The position numbers and the translations under genes are program-made. The notes beneath the pieces were generated by a model that saw only the letters and a list, made by a program, of their open reading frames with translations, was not told the origin of the DNA and ran no database searches. This document shows, piece after piece, positions 17,650 to 28,616 of a DNA stretch of 64,000 nt. The DNA lies in assembly GCF_017745675.1 (NCBI RefSeq), contig NZ_JAFLJM010000022.1, positions 1-64,000 of the forward strand. The letters are read 5' to 3'. Each line of letters begins with the position of its first letter. Position 1 is the stretch's first letter. This DNA comes from Alkalihalobacillus sp. BA299 (GTDB lineage: Bacteria > Bacillota > Bacilli > Bacillales > Bacillaceae_F).

Positions 17650-19155
17650 TTAACGATTTAAGTAATCCATTGGATTTTTAAGCTTACCATTTTGATACAC
17701 TTCAAAGTGAAGGTGAATACCTGTTGAATTACCCGTTCTCCCCATCACGCCAACTTTTTGGCCCTTCGCTATTGTTTGGCCTGCTCTTACATCAATCGAC
17801 GATAAATGAGCATATAATGTTTCAATACCATTATTATGATTAATTCTAACGATATTCCCATATCCACCTTGCCATCCAGCTGAAATGACTGTACCATTAT
17901 CTGCAGCTAAAATATTGTAATTACTAGGTCGTGCAATATCGATCCCTTTATGAAAGCGACCCCAGCGATTACCTTGATAGCTTGAAATGTAACCACCGAC
18001 TGCTGGCCAACCTAAACTTCCCGTACCGCGCGATGTCGACTGTTTTGTTCCTTTAACAATGATACGATTAACAGCTTCCTCGACAATTTCTTCACTTAGG
18101 ACCTGATGTTTGATCGTTTGCCCGTTTTGCTGTGTTATTTCGTAGCTTACAATCCGTTTCCCTGGTTTTCCTTCTTGGACAACTTTCGTATCACCTTTCC
18201 ACATCGATGAGTCTTCTTTTGTCTCGGTTTGGAACGTAATTTCTTCTTCTACTTTTTTTACCTTCTCAACTTCTACAGTAACAGCTGGTTCATAAGCTGT
18301 AACATTCATTTCTTGACCAATTTGTAAAAGTGTATCTTTAGTAATGTCTGGATTTAATTTCAAAAGCTCATCTGTACTTAACTGGTGGTCACTTGCAATT
18401 GACCCAAGAACATCCCCAGCAGCAACCGAATATTTATCTTCCTTTAATGTTCCGAGGTTTAACATTTTAACTGCCTCATCTACAGATAATAGTTCATCTG
18501 GGTGAGCGAATCCGCTCTCATATTCTGCTTCTGCTGATAATGTTATTTCCTTTATTTCCGTTTCACCAACACTAGGTTCTACTAGTGCCTCATCCTCTTC
18601 TGTACGTGTTTCATAAGCTTCTAACTCTTCTGCTGAAACGTACTGCAATTTAAATTCACGCAAAACTTCTTTAGCTGTTTCTTCTTCCTCAACAAATAAA
18701 ACCGTCTCATCATCGAACTTGATGGCTACAGCTTCCGCCTTTACCGTTAAAATTTCATCTAATTTATCTACCGTTTGCTCTGTACTTGTCATTGCCTCGA
18801 AAACTCGTTCCGGGATCAGTTTAACATCTTCCCCAATAACTAGATTTAAAGATTGATATTTTTCATTATACTGATCGATTTTTTCACTAACTAGCTCTTC
18901 ATAAGCCTGTGTATCATTAATCGATCCAATTCGTTCACCCTCAACATATACATGGTATATCGTTTTTAATAGATTGTTACTTTCATTTGCTAGAGCTGTC
19001 GGCGCTGCTAATAATAGAGCAGAACATGCAGCAATACTTGTAGCAAGCTTTACTTTATGTACCGAGTTATTAATTATATTTTTATATTTATCTACTAATT
19101 TATTGTGCTTTTTCCGTTTAGTATAATCAGCACGTAATGTCTTTAACAGATGCAT
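17650..19155 (-). CDS. Secreted LysM-G5-M23 peptidoglycan endopeptidase
   Basis: Predicted wall hydrolase that cleaves peptide cross-links. An N-terminal helix at about 38-58 (ATSIAACSALLLAAPTALA) is a signal or anchor. A coiled, acidic region follows, then LysM (about 240-285: YSVAAGDVLGSIASDH and LNPDI), G5 (about 290-370) and M23 (about 385-500). The M23 domain shows the zinc ligands His/Asp in HKGIDIA and His-x-His in GIHLHFEVYQNG. ATG 19155 has GGGAGGATATT before it and is preferred to a longer frame from 19185. Its place just upstream of walR suggests WalR control. Confidence 0.92.
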   Translation of the reverse strand: MHLLKTLRADYTKRKKHNKLVDKYKNIINNSVHKVKLATSIAACSALLLAAPTALANESNNLLKTIYHVYVEGERIGSINDTQAYEELVSEKIDQYNEKYQSLNLVIGEDVKLIPERVFEAMTSTEQTVDKLDEILTVKAEAVAIKFDDETVLFVEEEETAKEVLREFKLQYVSAEELEAYETRTEEDEALVEPSVGETEIKEITLSAEAEYESGFAHPDELLSVDEAVKMLNLGTLKEDKYSVAAGDVLGSIASDHQLSTDELLKLNPDITKDTLLQIGQEMNVTAYEPAVTVEVEKVKKVEEEITFQTETKEDSSMWKGDTKVVQEGKPGKRIVSYEITQQNGQTIKHQVLSEEIVEEAVNRIIVKGTKQSTSRGTGSLGWPAVGGYISSYQGNRWGRFHKGIDIARPSNYNILAADNGTVISAGWQGGYGNIVRINHNNGIETLYAHLSSIDVRAGQTIAKGQKVGVMGRTGNSTGIHLHFEVYQNGKLKNPMDYLNR

Positions 19156-19262
19156 AATATCCTCCCATAAAACCTTTAAACACAAAATTTATTTATTGAC
19201 AGACTTCTACAACTTTTATCATTTTAGCACAAGATATGCAAGATGTGTCTGATAATTTAAAA

Positions 19263-19279
19263 TGAAATAAAATTGTAAT
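19263..19279. promoter_or_regulatory. Candidate WalR box
   Basis: TGAAAT-N5-TGTAAT on the plus strand, one mismatch from the direct repeat TGT(A/T)A(A/T/C)-N5-TGT(A/T)A(A/T/C). It lies about 110 bases upstream of the M23 gene start, in inverted orientation relative to that gene. Single occurrences of such an AT-rich motif can arise by chance. Confidence 0.3.
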
Positions 19280-19504
19280 AAAGTGAAGCTTCATTCATAT
19301 GGGGCTTTCCTTCATCTCCCACTGAATATTAGTCTGTATACAAATGTACAGGTTGTTACTGAGGCCAGTAAAATGCTGGTCAAACAGCCGTTGTCACAGG
19401 ACGGGACGTTCTTAGTCTGTGTTCATTCAAAGGTTTACTTTACCTTTCTTGTTTCTTAAAAGCCCTAAAGGGGGAATTTTAGCGCCAGTTAAACGGGAAA
19501 AACA
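19280..19504. other. Unassigned intergenic sequence
   Basis: Roughly 220 bases of higher GC than the surroundings lie between the M23 gene and the tRNA terminator. No open frame or known RNA fold is apparent. Phrases such as the one at 19300-19335 have the look of transposase-flank debris, but I cannot name an element. Confidence 0.3.
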
Positions 19505-19540
19505 AAAAATACACCGACAAAGTGGTGTATTGTTATTTTT
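19505..19540 (-). terminator. Terminator of the tRNA cluster
   Basis: AATACACC / GGTGTATT stem with A-tract and T-tract on the two sides. It lies about 35 bases past the tRNA-Thr CCA end on the minus strand and is probably bidirectional. Confidence 0.75.
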
Positions 19541-19573
19541 ATTATATTTACAATTTTTAAAAATAGAACTAAA

Positions 19574-19649
<76 letters not shown>

Positions 19650-19744
19650 ATTTTGCATGTAAAGGTCTGAGGTAAGATCTTGAAATTTTATTAAATATGT
19701 AGGAATACTGACTTACCACTTTCCTACTTCTATTCTCTATAAAG

Positions 19745-19820
19745 TGGTGGCTCGGGACGGAATCGAACCGCCGACACATGGATTTTCAGTCCATTGCTCT
19801 ACCGACTGAGCTACCGAGCC
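19745..19820 (-). tRNA. tRNA-Phe(GAA)
   Basis: Anticodon GAA within ACTGAAAATCC, T-arm GGTTCGATTCC, encoded CCA, 76 nt. It lies between the 5S gene and tRNA-Thr. Confidence 0.97.
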
Positions 19821-19831
19821 TAAATATAAAA

Positions 19832-19950
<119 letters not shown>

Positions 19951-19958
19951 TTTTATTA

Positions 19959-20034
19959 TGGCGGTCCCGACGGGAATCGAACCCGCGATCTCCTGCGTGA
20001 CAGGCAGGCATGTTAACCGCTACACCACGGGACC
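19959..20034 (-). tRNA. tRNA-Asp(GTC)
   Basis: Anticodon GTC in the loop CTGTCAC flanked by CCTGC/GCAGG, acceptor GGTCCCG, encoded CCA. Eight bases upstream of the 5S gene in the transcript. Confidence 0.97.
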
Positions 20035-20059
20035 AGCATCATATTTAACTTATAAAAAT

Positions 20060-20134
20060 TGGTGACCCGTACGGGATTCGAACCCGTGTTACCGCCGTGA
20101 AAGGGCGGTGTCTTAACCGCTTGACCAACGGGCC
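20060..20134 (-). tRNA. tRNA-Glu(TTC)
   Basis: Anticodon TTC in the loop CTTTCAC flanked by CCGCC/GGCGG, acceptor GGCCCGT, encoded CCA, 75 nt. Confidence 0.97.
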
Positions 20135-20149
20135 ACTTTTAAGTAAAAG

Positions 20150-20225
20150 TGGTGAGCCATGAAGGACTCGAACCTTCGACCCTCTGATTAAAAGTCAGAT
20201 GCTCTACCAACTGAGCTAATGGCTC
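20150..20225 (-). tRNA. tRNA-Lys(TTT)
   Basis: Anticodon TTT in ACTTTTAAT, acceptor GAGCCAT, encoded CCA. First gene of the cluster (Lys-Glu-Asp-5S-Phe-Thr), which otherwise resembles the trnY group downstream of purA in B. subtilis. Confidence 0.97.
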
Positions 20226-20565
20226 ATGAAGTTAATTCATGTAGTTTCTCATGTCGTTTCGGACGATGTGTCGCTTCGCTGTCCTACCTGTTCCTTCCTC
20301 TACTAGCTTTGCTTCGTAGCTTGCTGTGTCGGAACTACGGTAAGTTTTTCAACGACAAGAATTATATTAACATAAATACTTTTCGTTAGCAAGTACTTTT
20401 TTAAAAAAGTTTTTCATTTTATATGGCTTATTAACAGAGTTACTTCAAAGACTGTATACAACCTTTAATAGAATACTGTAAAATTCATTTCATTTCAAGG
20501 GCTTTTTAAAATTTAAAATGAGACAAGAATAAGCTCTCACCTATTCTTGCCTCTAATTTTAGGTT
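20226..20565. other. Leader region of tRNA cluster
   Basis: A 340-base gap between tRNA-Lys and purA. On the minus strand a candidate promoter for the cluster is TTGCTA (20387-20392) with TATAAT (20361-20366), though the 20-base spacing is long. The stretch 20245-20340 is GC-richer with short repeated GCTTCG and GTAGCTTGC motifs and may fold as a processed leader. No gene is seen. The purA terminator was not obvious. Confidence 0.4.
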
Positions 20566-21882
<1,317 letters not shown>

Positions 21883-21959
21883 CTATGTATGTTGTGTAAA
21901 AATTAGTGATCTTACTCAAACCATAGCTAGTTTATCAATTTACTTCTCTAAAGTCAATA

Positions 21960-22003
21960 AAACCCGAACATTATTTATTTATTTTTATTTGTTTGTTCGT
22001 AAT
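21960..22003 (-). promoter_or_regulatory. PurR PurBox pair upstream of purA
   Basis: Two inverted PurBoxes: ACCCGAACATTA at about 21961-21972 and the reverse-oriented TTTGTTCGTAA at about 21992-22002, sharing the CGAA core. They are separated by about 20 AT-rich bases. The arrangement matches the PurR operator of bacilli; the spacing is judged by eye. Confidence 0.75.
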
Positions 22004-22136
22004 CAATACAATGCACTCACGTAAAACCTAAGTACAAAAGAAAGTAAATATTCGTCTATTCGATTCGGTCTCACTAAACAGATAATCATCTAACCATTAT
22101 TTCACATATTGAAATACCCTAATGCTTACTATACGT

Positions 22137-22172
22137 AAAAAAAGAGACAAAATCGGTGCGATTTCTGTCTCT
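22137..22172 (-). terminator. Terminator of dnaB
   Basis: AGAGACA and AAATC pair with GATTT and TGTCTCT, followed by a long T-run on the minus strand. It lies about 50 bases beyond the dnaB stop and isolates it from purA. Confidence 0.8.
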
Positions 22173-22221
22173 AACTGGTAAGTTTTTTGATGTTTTCTAC
22201 TTCTGTTCCGTTATTAGAACT

Positions 22222-23586
22222 CTAAGCGCCTGGAGGCATACTGCTTTCCTCATGGCGTCGATCTAAGTTCACGAATTTATTGTATTCTTTGACAAAGGCT
22301 AGTTCGACTGTGCCAACTGGACCGTTACGTTGTTTTGCAATAATAATTTCAATAATATTTTTATTCTCTGATTCCTTATCATAATAGTCATCACGATATA
22401 AAAACGCTACGATATCGGCATCCTGCTCGATACTTCCTGATTCACGAATATCACTCATCATCGGCCGTTTATCCTGCCTTGATTCTACTCCACGAGACAG
22501 CTGAGAAAGTGCAATAACCGGTACTTCTAATTCCCTTGCAATGGCTTTTAATGTACGTGAAATTTCAGAGACCTCTTGTTGACGATTTTCGCCACCTCTT
22601 CCACTTCCTTGAATGAGCTGCAAATAGTCGATTAAAATCATGCCTAAACCTTTCTCCTGTTTGAGACGACGACACTTGGCACGAATATCATTTACTTTAA
22701 CACCTGGCGTATCATCAATGTAGATTCCTGCCTTTGAAAGACTTCCCATCGCCATCGTTAGTTTTTGCCAATCTTCTGGCTCTAGTTGTCCAGTTCTCAT
22801 CTTTTGCGCATCGATATTTCCTTCTGCACACAACATACGCTGAACGAGCTGACTTGCTGACATCTCTAAACTAAAAATCGCAATGTTCTCATCCGTCTTT
22901 GTGGCGACATTTTGGGCGATATTTAAAGCAAAGGCTGTTTTACCTACAGAAGGTCTGGCTGCAACGATAATTAAGTCATTTCGCTGAAAACCTGCTGTCA
23001 TCCGGTCAAGTTCCACAAATCCTGTTGGTATCCCAGTAATTTCACCTGTTTGTTTTTCGAGCATTTCAATGCGATCATATGTTTCGACAAGGACATCTTT
23101 GATCGATATAAACGCACCTGAATTTTTCCGTTGTGCGACATCCAGGATGGTTTTTTCTGCAGTATCTAAAATGGCATCAACTTCATCTTCACTCGTATAC
23201 CCATCTGCAGCAATGTTCGTAGCCACACGAATCAGTCTGCGTAATAATGATTTTTCTTCGACAATCCGGCTATAATAATCAATGTTTGCTGCAGTTGGAA
23301 CCGCATTGGCTAAATCACTTAAATACGAAACTCCACCAATATCATCTAACCACTTTCGGTCTTGAAGCTCTGAGGTAACGGTAATGAGGTCAACTGGCTC
23401 TCCCTTTTCTGCTAAAAAAAGCATAATTTCATAGATTCGTTGGTGAGCAGAACGATAGAAATCTTCTGGTATCAATCGTTCTGAGGCAGTGACTAAAGCT
23501 TGTTCTTCTATAAAAATCGCCCCAAGTACAGCCTGTTCCGCTTCAATATTTTGGGGAGGGGTACGGTCAGCAAATAAATCACTCAT
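22222..23586 (-). CDS. dnaB: Replicative DNA helicase DnaB (DnaC in B. subtilis)
   Basis: Hexameric helicase that unwinds DNA ahead of the replication fork. The N-terminal domain (about 8-110, PPQNIEAEQAVLGAIF) is followed by the RecA-like domain. That domain has Walker A AARPSVGKTAFALNIA, Walker B MILIDYLQLIQG, and ALSQLSRGVE with the arginine finger region. 454 residues is normal. Note the naming conflict: B. subtilis calls the helicase dnaC. It follows rplI after a strong terminator, so it probably has its own promoter. Confidence 0.98.
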   Translation of the reverse strand: MSDLFADRTPPQNIEAEQAVLGAIFIEEQALVTASERLIPEDFYRSAHQRIYEIMLFLAEKGEPVDLITVTSELQDRKWLDDIGGVSYLSDLANAVPTAANIDYYSRIVEEKSLLRRLIRVATNIAADGYTSEDEVDAILDTAEKTILDVAQRKNSGAFISIKDVLVETYDRIEMLEKQTGEITGIPTGFVELDRMTAGFQRNDLIIVAARPSVGKTAFALNIAQNVATKTDENIAIFSLEMSASQLVQRMLCAEGNIDAQKMRTGQLEPEDWQKLTMAMGSLSKAGIYIDDTPGVKVNDIRAKCRRLKQEKGLGMILIDYLQLIQGSGRGGENRQQEVSEISRTLKAIARELEVPVIALSQLSRGVESRQDKRPMMSDIRESGSIEQDADIVAFLYRDDYYDKESENKNIIEIIIAKQRNGPVGTVELAFVKEYNKFVNLDRRHEESSMPPGA

Positions 23587-23727
23587 TTATTCTTCCTCCT
23601 CTCCGTAACACAACTCCATAAAAACTATATAAAATTTATCACTCGTAATTTTTACTATTTTTACGGTTTACATTTTTTATCTTATATTTGTATCTTTTGA
23701 TCTCAGACATATATTCTACCATAAAAC

Positions 23728-23764
23728 ACAAAAATGGTTGATTATTAAAATCAACCATTTTTGT
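23728..23764. terminator. Terminator downstream of rplI
   Basis: Perfect 16-bp stem (ACAAAAATGGTTGATT with its complement) around a five-base loop, with A- and T-tracts on either side. It ends the yybS-gdpP-rplI transcript. Confidence 0.85.
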
Positions 23765-23858
23765 ATATTCTTTTTTATAGGTGTTCACATGAGAGGACTA
23801 AAGGATCCGCTAAGTTCTTCTACCGACGAGATTTTTCCCGGACTTATTGAACTTCATT

Positions 23859-24302
23859 CTATTGTTCGGTTACGTGAACCTTAACTGTCGCTACTACTTC
23901 AGGGTGAATTTTAATTGGAACATTCGTATACCCTAAAGAACGAATTGGTTCATCAAGCATTATTTTACGCTTATCTACTTTTTTCTTTAGCTTTGCTAAT
24001 TCCTCAGCAATTTGCTTCGTTGAAACAGCACCAAATAGTCGTCCGCCCTCACCACTTTTAGCTTTGATTTCAACTGTTATACTCTCTAGCTCTTCTTTAT
24101 ATTTTTTTGCTTCTAACAATTCTTCCTCAGCTTTCTTTTCTTCACTTTTCTTTTGCGCTTCAAGATTTTTTACATTCCCTTTTGAAGCTTCTACCGCTAA
24201 ATTTTGCGGAAAAAGGAAATTTCGAGCATAACCTTCAGCTACATTTTTTACTTCTCCTTTTTTACCTTTTCCTTTTACATCTTCAAGAAAAATGACTTTC
24301 AT
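23859..24302 (-). CDS. rplI: Ribosomal protein bL9
   Basis: Large-subunit protein near the L1 stalk. The N-terminal globular domain [20 protein letters not shown] with [12 protein letters not shown] is the family signature. A long connecting helix (about 42-75, rich in E and K) and a C-terminal domain with [16 protein letters not shown] follow. 147 residues is typical. It lies three bases downstream of gdpP, so the two are co-transcribed. Confidence 0.99.
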   Translation of the reverse strand: MKVIFLEDVKGKGKKGEVKNVAEGYARNFLFPQNLAVEASKGNVKNLEAQKKSEEKKAEEELLEAKKYKEELESITVEIKAKSGEGGRLFGAVSTKQIAEELAKLKKKVDKRKIMLDEPIRSLGYTNVPIKIHPEVVATVKVHVTEQ

Positions 24303-24305
24303 TGG

Positions 24306-26270
24306 TTAACTTCCCCCTTTAAAGTATTCATCAATTGCAGCTCTTAACATATCCTCAGCTTCATCTAATGACATATCATCTAATTGCGTTGCAGCATTTG
24401 TTAAATGACCACCACCATGTAATTGCTCCATAATTAACTGGACATTGACTTCACCTAACGAGCGAGCACTAATTCCGATTCGCCCATCTTGACGGGTTGA
24501 GATAACAAATGCTGCTACTATCCCATCCATCATTAATAAAGTATCTGCCGCCTGAGCAATTAACACTTGGTTATAAATATCATCTTCTGCTGCTTTTGCA
24601 ATCGCAATTTCATCATGATAGATGATAGCAGATTCCACTAACTTAGCACGTTTAATATATTGATCCATATCTTCTTTTAGTAATCGTTGAACAAGGACGG
24701 TATCTGCACCATTCCTCCTTAGAAACGAAGCGGCATCAAAGGTTCGTGATCCTGTTCGAATAGCAAAGCTTTTCGTGTCAACAATAATTCCAGCTAATAG
24801 CGCTGTAGCTTCTAATATATCCATTTTTAATTTTTTCGGTTGATATTCAAGTAATTCGGTTACTAGCTCAGCTGTTGATGAAGCATATGGTTCCATATAG
24901 ACAAGAACAGGATCAGCAACAAACTCCTCACCACGACGATGATGATCGAGGACAACAATTCGATCGACCCGATCTAGTAGCTTCGGTTCAATAACTAGTG
25001 ATGGTCGATGTGTATCCACAACAACTAGCAGTGTTTGATCATTTGCCATCTCTACTGCTTCATCAGGTGTGACAAAGTGTGACCATAAATAATCATGCTC
25101 TTCAATTTCTTCCATCAATTTTTGGACATCAGAATGAATCTCTTCTCGATCTAATACGATATATCCTTCTTTTCCATTCACTTCTGCGATCTTAAGAACC
25201 CCAATAGCTGCCCCGATAGCATCCATATCAGGATTTTTATGCCCCATCACGATTACTTTATTACTTTCAACGACAAAATCCCTTAGTGCATGGGAGATGA
25301 CACGAGCTCTTACCCGAGTGCGTTTTTCCATCGCATTCGACTTACCACCATAAAAATGTACTTTACCATTCTTTTCTTTAATCGCAACTTGATCTCCACC
25401 GCGACCAAGCGCCAAATCTAAACTAGATTGAGCAAGGGCTCCAAGCTCTCTCGTCGTTCCCTCACCACTTCCAATTCCTACACTTAACGTAATTGGGATT
25501 TTCTCTTTCGCAGTTACTTCTCTTATTTCATCAAGGATTCCAAACTTCGTCTTTTCAAGTAACTTTAATGTTTGCTTATTAAAAATGGCTAAAAAACGAT
25601 CAGAACCCGTCCGGCGAAGTAATATCTCATAATCACTCGCCCACTTATTTAACGTCGCAGTCACTTGACTTGACAATTTACTTCGAACTTGGTCATCCAT
25701 CCCTTGTGTTACTTCATCATAATTGTCTAAATAGATGAGCCCAAAGACAGTCTGGTCTTTTTCATACATGTCTTTCGTTTGTACTGTTTCTGTAACATCA
25801 AAGAAATAAATGAGCCGCTCATCTTTCTTCAGTTCAATCCGAAAAAAATGTCCATCTAATGAAATAATTTCTTCTTCATGACCTTCTTCAATTATGGATA
25901 AAAGGGGTTCTGATAGTTCAATTAATGGCCTTCCAATGAATGTATCTCCGAATACTTGAGTTATGTACGGATTGACCCATTGCACGACATTTTCCTCATT
26001 ATAAAGTAATATACCTACTGGCAAGTTAACTACAGCTTCTTCCCCTGCTTTATTAATGCGATACGACAAAGTAGAGATATATTCTTCTAATTGTTGTTCA
26101 AAAGAAATTCTCGCTTGGATCGTATAAATTAATAAAACTCCTAAGATGAAAAAGCCCATAACTCCTACTTGCCATTGATAGTAAGTTAATATCCCGATAA
26201 AAAGTGCTGCTACAGTAAATAAGGAAATTACGTGATAACCATGCCACCGATTCATCAAGAACTTAGGCAT
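24306..26270 (-). CDS. gdpP: Cyclic-di-AMP phosphodiesterase GdpP
   Basis: Membrane enzyme that hydrolyses c-di-AMP to pApA and so affects wall and potassium homeostasis. It has two N-terminal helices (about 12-50), a haem-binding PAS-like domain (80-155), a degenerate GGDEF domain (about 170-300) and a C-terminal DHH-DHHA1 phosphatase. The phosphatase shows GHKNPDMDAIGA, VVVDTHRPSL and VLDHHRRGEE; the tail has GGGHLTNAA. ATG 26270 follows TAGGAG. It lies between yybS and rplI. Confidence 0.98.
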   Translation of the reverse strand: MPKFLMNRWHGYHVISLFTVAALFIGILTYYQWQVGVMGFFILGVLLIYTIQARISFEQQLEEYISTLSYRINKAGEEAVVNLPVGILLYNEENVVQWVNPYITQVFGDTFIGRPLIELSEPLLSIIEEGHEEEIISLDGHFFRIELKKDERLIYFFDVTETVQTKDMYEKDQTVFGLIYLDNYDEVTQGMDDQVRSKLSSQVTATLNKWASDYEILLRRTGSDRFLAIFNKQTLKLLEKTKFGILDEIREVTAKEKIPITLSVGIGSGEGTTRELGALAQSSLDLALGRGGDQVAIKEKNGKVHFYGGKSNAMEKRTRVRARVISHALRDFVVESNKVIVMGHKNPDMDAIGAAIGVLKIAEVNGKEGYIVLDREEIHSDVQKLMEEIEEHDYLWSHFVTPDEAVEMANDQTLLVVVDTHRPSLVIEPKLLDRVDRIVVLDHHRRGEEFVADPVLVYMEPYASSTAELVTELLEYQPKKLKMDILEATALLAGIIVDTKSFAIRTGSRTFDAASFLRRNGADTVLVQRLLKEDMDQYIKRAKLVESAIIYHDEIAIAKAAEDDIYNQVLIAQAADTLLMMDGIVAAFVISTRQDGRIGISARSLGEVNVQLIMEQLHGGGHLTNAATQLDDMSLDEAEDMLRAAIDEYFKGGS

Positions 26271-26305
26271 ATTGTCAACTCCTACTTTAAATTCCTAACT
26301 AAATT

Positions 26306-27235
26306 TTACTTTTTTACTCGTTTACGTAAATCAAAACCTAAATCCACAATACCTAATATTCTTATTATAAACAGGAACATAGGTAAAAGCAGTGAAAAGA
26401 CTGCTACTAAAATAGGCACAACTTTCGGCACTCTTTTCACATGACAATAGTAAAACAGAAACGATAAACCTTGAACTGTCATAATAAATCCAAGTAAAGG
26501 AAATAAATTAATTAATACTATATAAATAAATGAAGTCTCTGGTACTTCAATTAACACCAAAATTGATACAATTAAATAATACCATAAAAATGACTTCGGA
26601 AACGTCCACTCCCTAAAAGGCGGTAGAGAAGAGACCTTTGGATAAAAACGCTTTACAATCATTCTTGAAAATACTTGAGTTAAAAGTGCTGTTGTTACCC
26701 CCATTAAAATAATTATCAATGGACCTAATTCACCAAGCATATCAATAAACTCATAAAACGCAACCAACTGTTCATTTGTTTCTTGCCCCATTCCTACCAA
26801 CATACTTTCTGCAGTCTCAATCGATTGACGCATTAATTCTTGAGTTGTATGTAAAGGATGGATACCTAACAAAACAATGCTAACGATAAAAAATAATATA
26901 ATACTTACAATATACGTTAAACTTCCACCAAGTAGCACAGCTAGCCCTGATTTCTCTCTTCGGTAAAGCTCTCCTACAACAATACCACCAGCTCCGAAAA
27001 ATAATGGGATAGGAAATCCAGGTAACCCAGAGATAATAAACGTTAGAAACAACGTCACAACCCAGAACAGTACGCCAGACTTTAGCCCATGGCGAAGTAC
27101 ATAAATAATAAATGGAATAGGCATAAACCAAATTAAAACCATAGATATGAATGGTATAAATAGTAGTGCGATTATACCGACGCCAAACAAGGCTGCTAAT
27201 AGTGCCCCTTCCGTTAAGGCTTTTGTTTTCTTCAC
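26306..27235 (-). CDS. yybS: YybS family membrane protein (DUF2232)
   Basis: Polytopic membrane protein with about eight hydrophobic segments covering most of its 309 residues. The N-terminal KTKALTEGALLAALFGVGII matches the ECF-substrate-component-like fold seen in DUF2232. The start is GTG at 27235 after GAGGTG. Its place directly upstream of gdpP and rplI is conserved in bacilli. The transported substrate, if any, is unknown. Confidence 0.9.
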   Translation of the reverse strand: MKKTKALTEGALLAALFGVGIIALLFIPFISMVLIWFMPIPFIIYVLRHGLKSGVLFWVVTLFLTFIISGLPGFPIPLFFGAGGIVVGELYRREKSGLAVLLGGSLTYIVSIILFFIVSIVLLGIHPLHTTQELMRQSIETAESMLVGMGQETNEQLVAFYEFIDMLGELGPLIIILMGVTTALLTQVFSRMIVKRFYPKVSSLPPFREWTFPKSFLWYYLIVSILVLIEVPETSFIYIVLINLFPLLGFIMTVQGLSFLFYYCHVKRVPKVVPILVAVFSLLLPMFLFIIRILGIVDLGFDLRKRVKK

Positions 27236-27372
27236 ATTTTCACCTCACTTTTTACCTCATCATATTTTACCCTAGTTTGAATTAAAGTTAAAGAAAGGAA
27301 GTGAAACGTTCTTTCATGCACTAGTTATTATGTTACCAAAAAACATTTAATAAAGATTTTTGAGTGAAACCC

Positions 27373-27410
27373 TAAAACCCCAATCTCTCATGTATTTGAG
27401 AAATTGGGAT
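27373..27410 (-). terminator. Terminator of the EamA gene
   Basis: CCCAATCTCTCA / TGAGAAATTGGG stem with a six-base loop and a short T-run on the minus strand, located between the transporter gene and yybS. Confidence 0.6.
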
Positions 27411-27455
27411 CAACTAAACGATTTTTATTCTGTTTGTACAACATTACTATTTACT

Positions 27456-28373
27456 TCACGAGCTTTGCAAGCTTGCTTTAACTAATTTTCTAGTTGTTAT
27501 TACCTTTTCCTTAAAGTATGTAAATAAACAACATCCTATAATGACAATCGTACTACCAATTACTTGTATCCATGTCATTTGTTCACCTAAAAACACAAAA
27601 GCTAATGCGGCCGTGAAAATAGGATTGAAATTCAAGAAAATTCCTGAAGTCGTAGCGCCTAATTTTTGTACACCGAGATTCCAAAGCACAATACATACTA
27701 CAGTAGAAACAACACCTGTATATAAAATACTATATATAAAAGAAGCATTTATATTAGATACAGTAAAATTAGCGTTATTAAACGGTACAAGAACGATTAG
27801 TCCAAATATACCAGAATATAATGTAGCCATCATCGGTGACGTATATATCATTGCCCATTTACTAAATACAGCGTATATCCCCCAAATACATACAGCAGCC
27901 ATCATGTATAAATCTCCTATATTAAATTGTAACGAAAATAATAGATTGCTATTTCCCTTTGTTAGAACTAGAAGTACTCCTACTAAACAAAAGAGCATAG
28001 AAACGATTTGAAGTAGATTTAGTTTTTCTCCTAAAAACAAACCAGAAAAAATAGCAATTGACATCATAATTAACGTGGAAATTAAGCCTACGTTAGTAGC
28101 CGACGTTTGCTCTAAGGCAACAAATTGTAGAACATTAAATAGTGCGACTCCTGTAATTCCCATAAACATTAAAGGCAGTATTGCCTGACGTGGTGGGAGT
28201 ATCTTTTTTTCTGTCCACCAAACCATAGGTATGAGACAAATAACAGCAATTACCCATCTTAAACTTGTTAAAGTCATTGGAGAAGCGTGGCCAACAAGCC
28301 ATTTTCCTACAATAAAGTTCCCTGCCCATAATAAACTTGTTAAAAGTAGTAACAAAAAATAGAAATAGCGCAT
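27456..28373 (-). CDS. EamA/DMT-superfamily transporter
   Basis: Ten hydrophobic helices in two EamA repeats (about 1-140 and 150-290), typical of drug/metabolite exporters such as amino-acid efflux carriers. Helix 1 has SLLWAGNFIVGKW and the second repeat has the G..FLGE motif (FVFLGEQMTWIQ). ATG 28373 follows GGAGG. It is divergent from an Lrp/AsnC regulator 243 bases away, which suggests that regulator controls it and that the substrate is an amino acid; this is inferred. Confidence 0.9.
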   Translation of the reverse strand: MRYFYFLLLLLTSLLWAGNFIVGKWLVGHASPMTLTSLRWVIAVICLIPMVWWTEKKILPPRQAILPLMFMGITGVALFNVLQFVALEQTSATNVGLISTLIMMSIAIFSGLFLGEKLNLLQIVSMLFCLVGVLLVLTKGNSNLLFSLQFNIGDLYMMAAVCIWGIYAVFSKWAMIYTSPMMATLYSGIFGLIVLVPFNNANFTVSNINASFIYSILYTGVVSTVVCIVLWNLGVQKLGATTSGIFLNFNPIFTAALAFVFLGEQMTWIQVIGSTIVIIGCCLFTYFKEKVITTRKLVKASLQSS

Positions 28374-28616
28374 ATTTACCTCCTTTTTAAATGAGCCTTA
28401 AATTAAAGTTAAAATCCTTAGTAAAAGAAAAAATAAGCATATCTCATTTATATTTTTAATAATTTTAACATTTTTACTTAATACTCAATATAAAATTTTG
28501 TATAATATAAATAATTCGAAATAAATTAAAGTTTTTATCCCGTTTAATGAAATTTAATTTTATTTTCACATGTAAAAAGGGGTATTTTTTGAATAATCGA
28601 AAAGGGGGATTTAGGA

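Noticed and set aside
19186-19504. Possible c-di-AMP riboswitch before the M23 endopeptidase gene
   Set aside because: Such riboswitches often precede wall hydrolase genes, but I could not find the conserved motif sequence on the minus strand, so no call was made.
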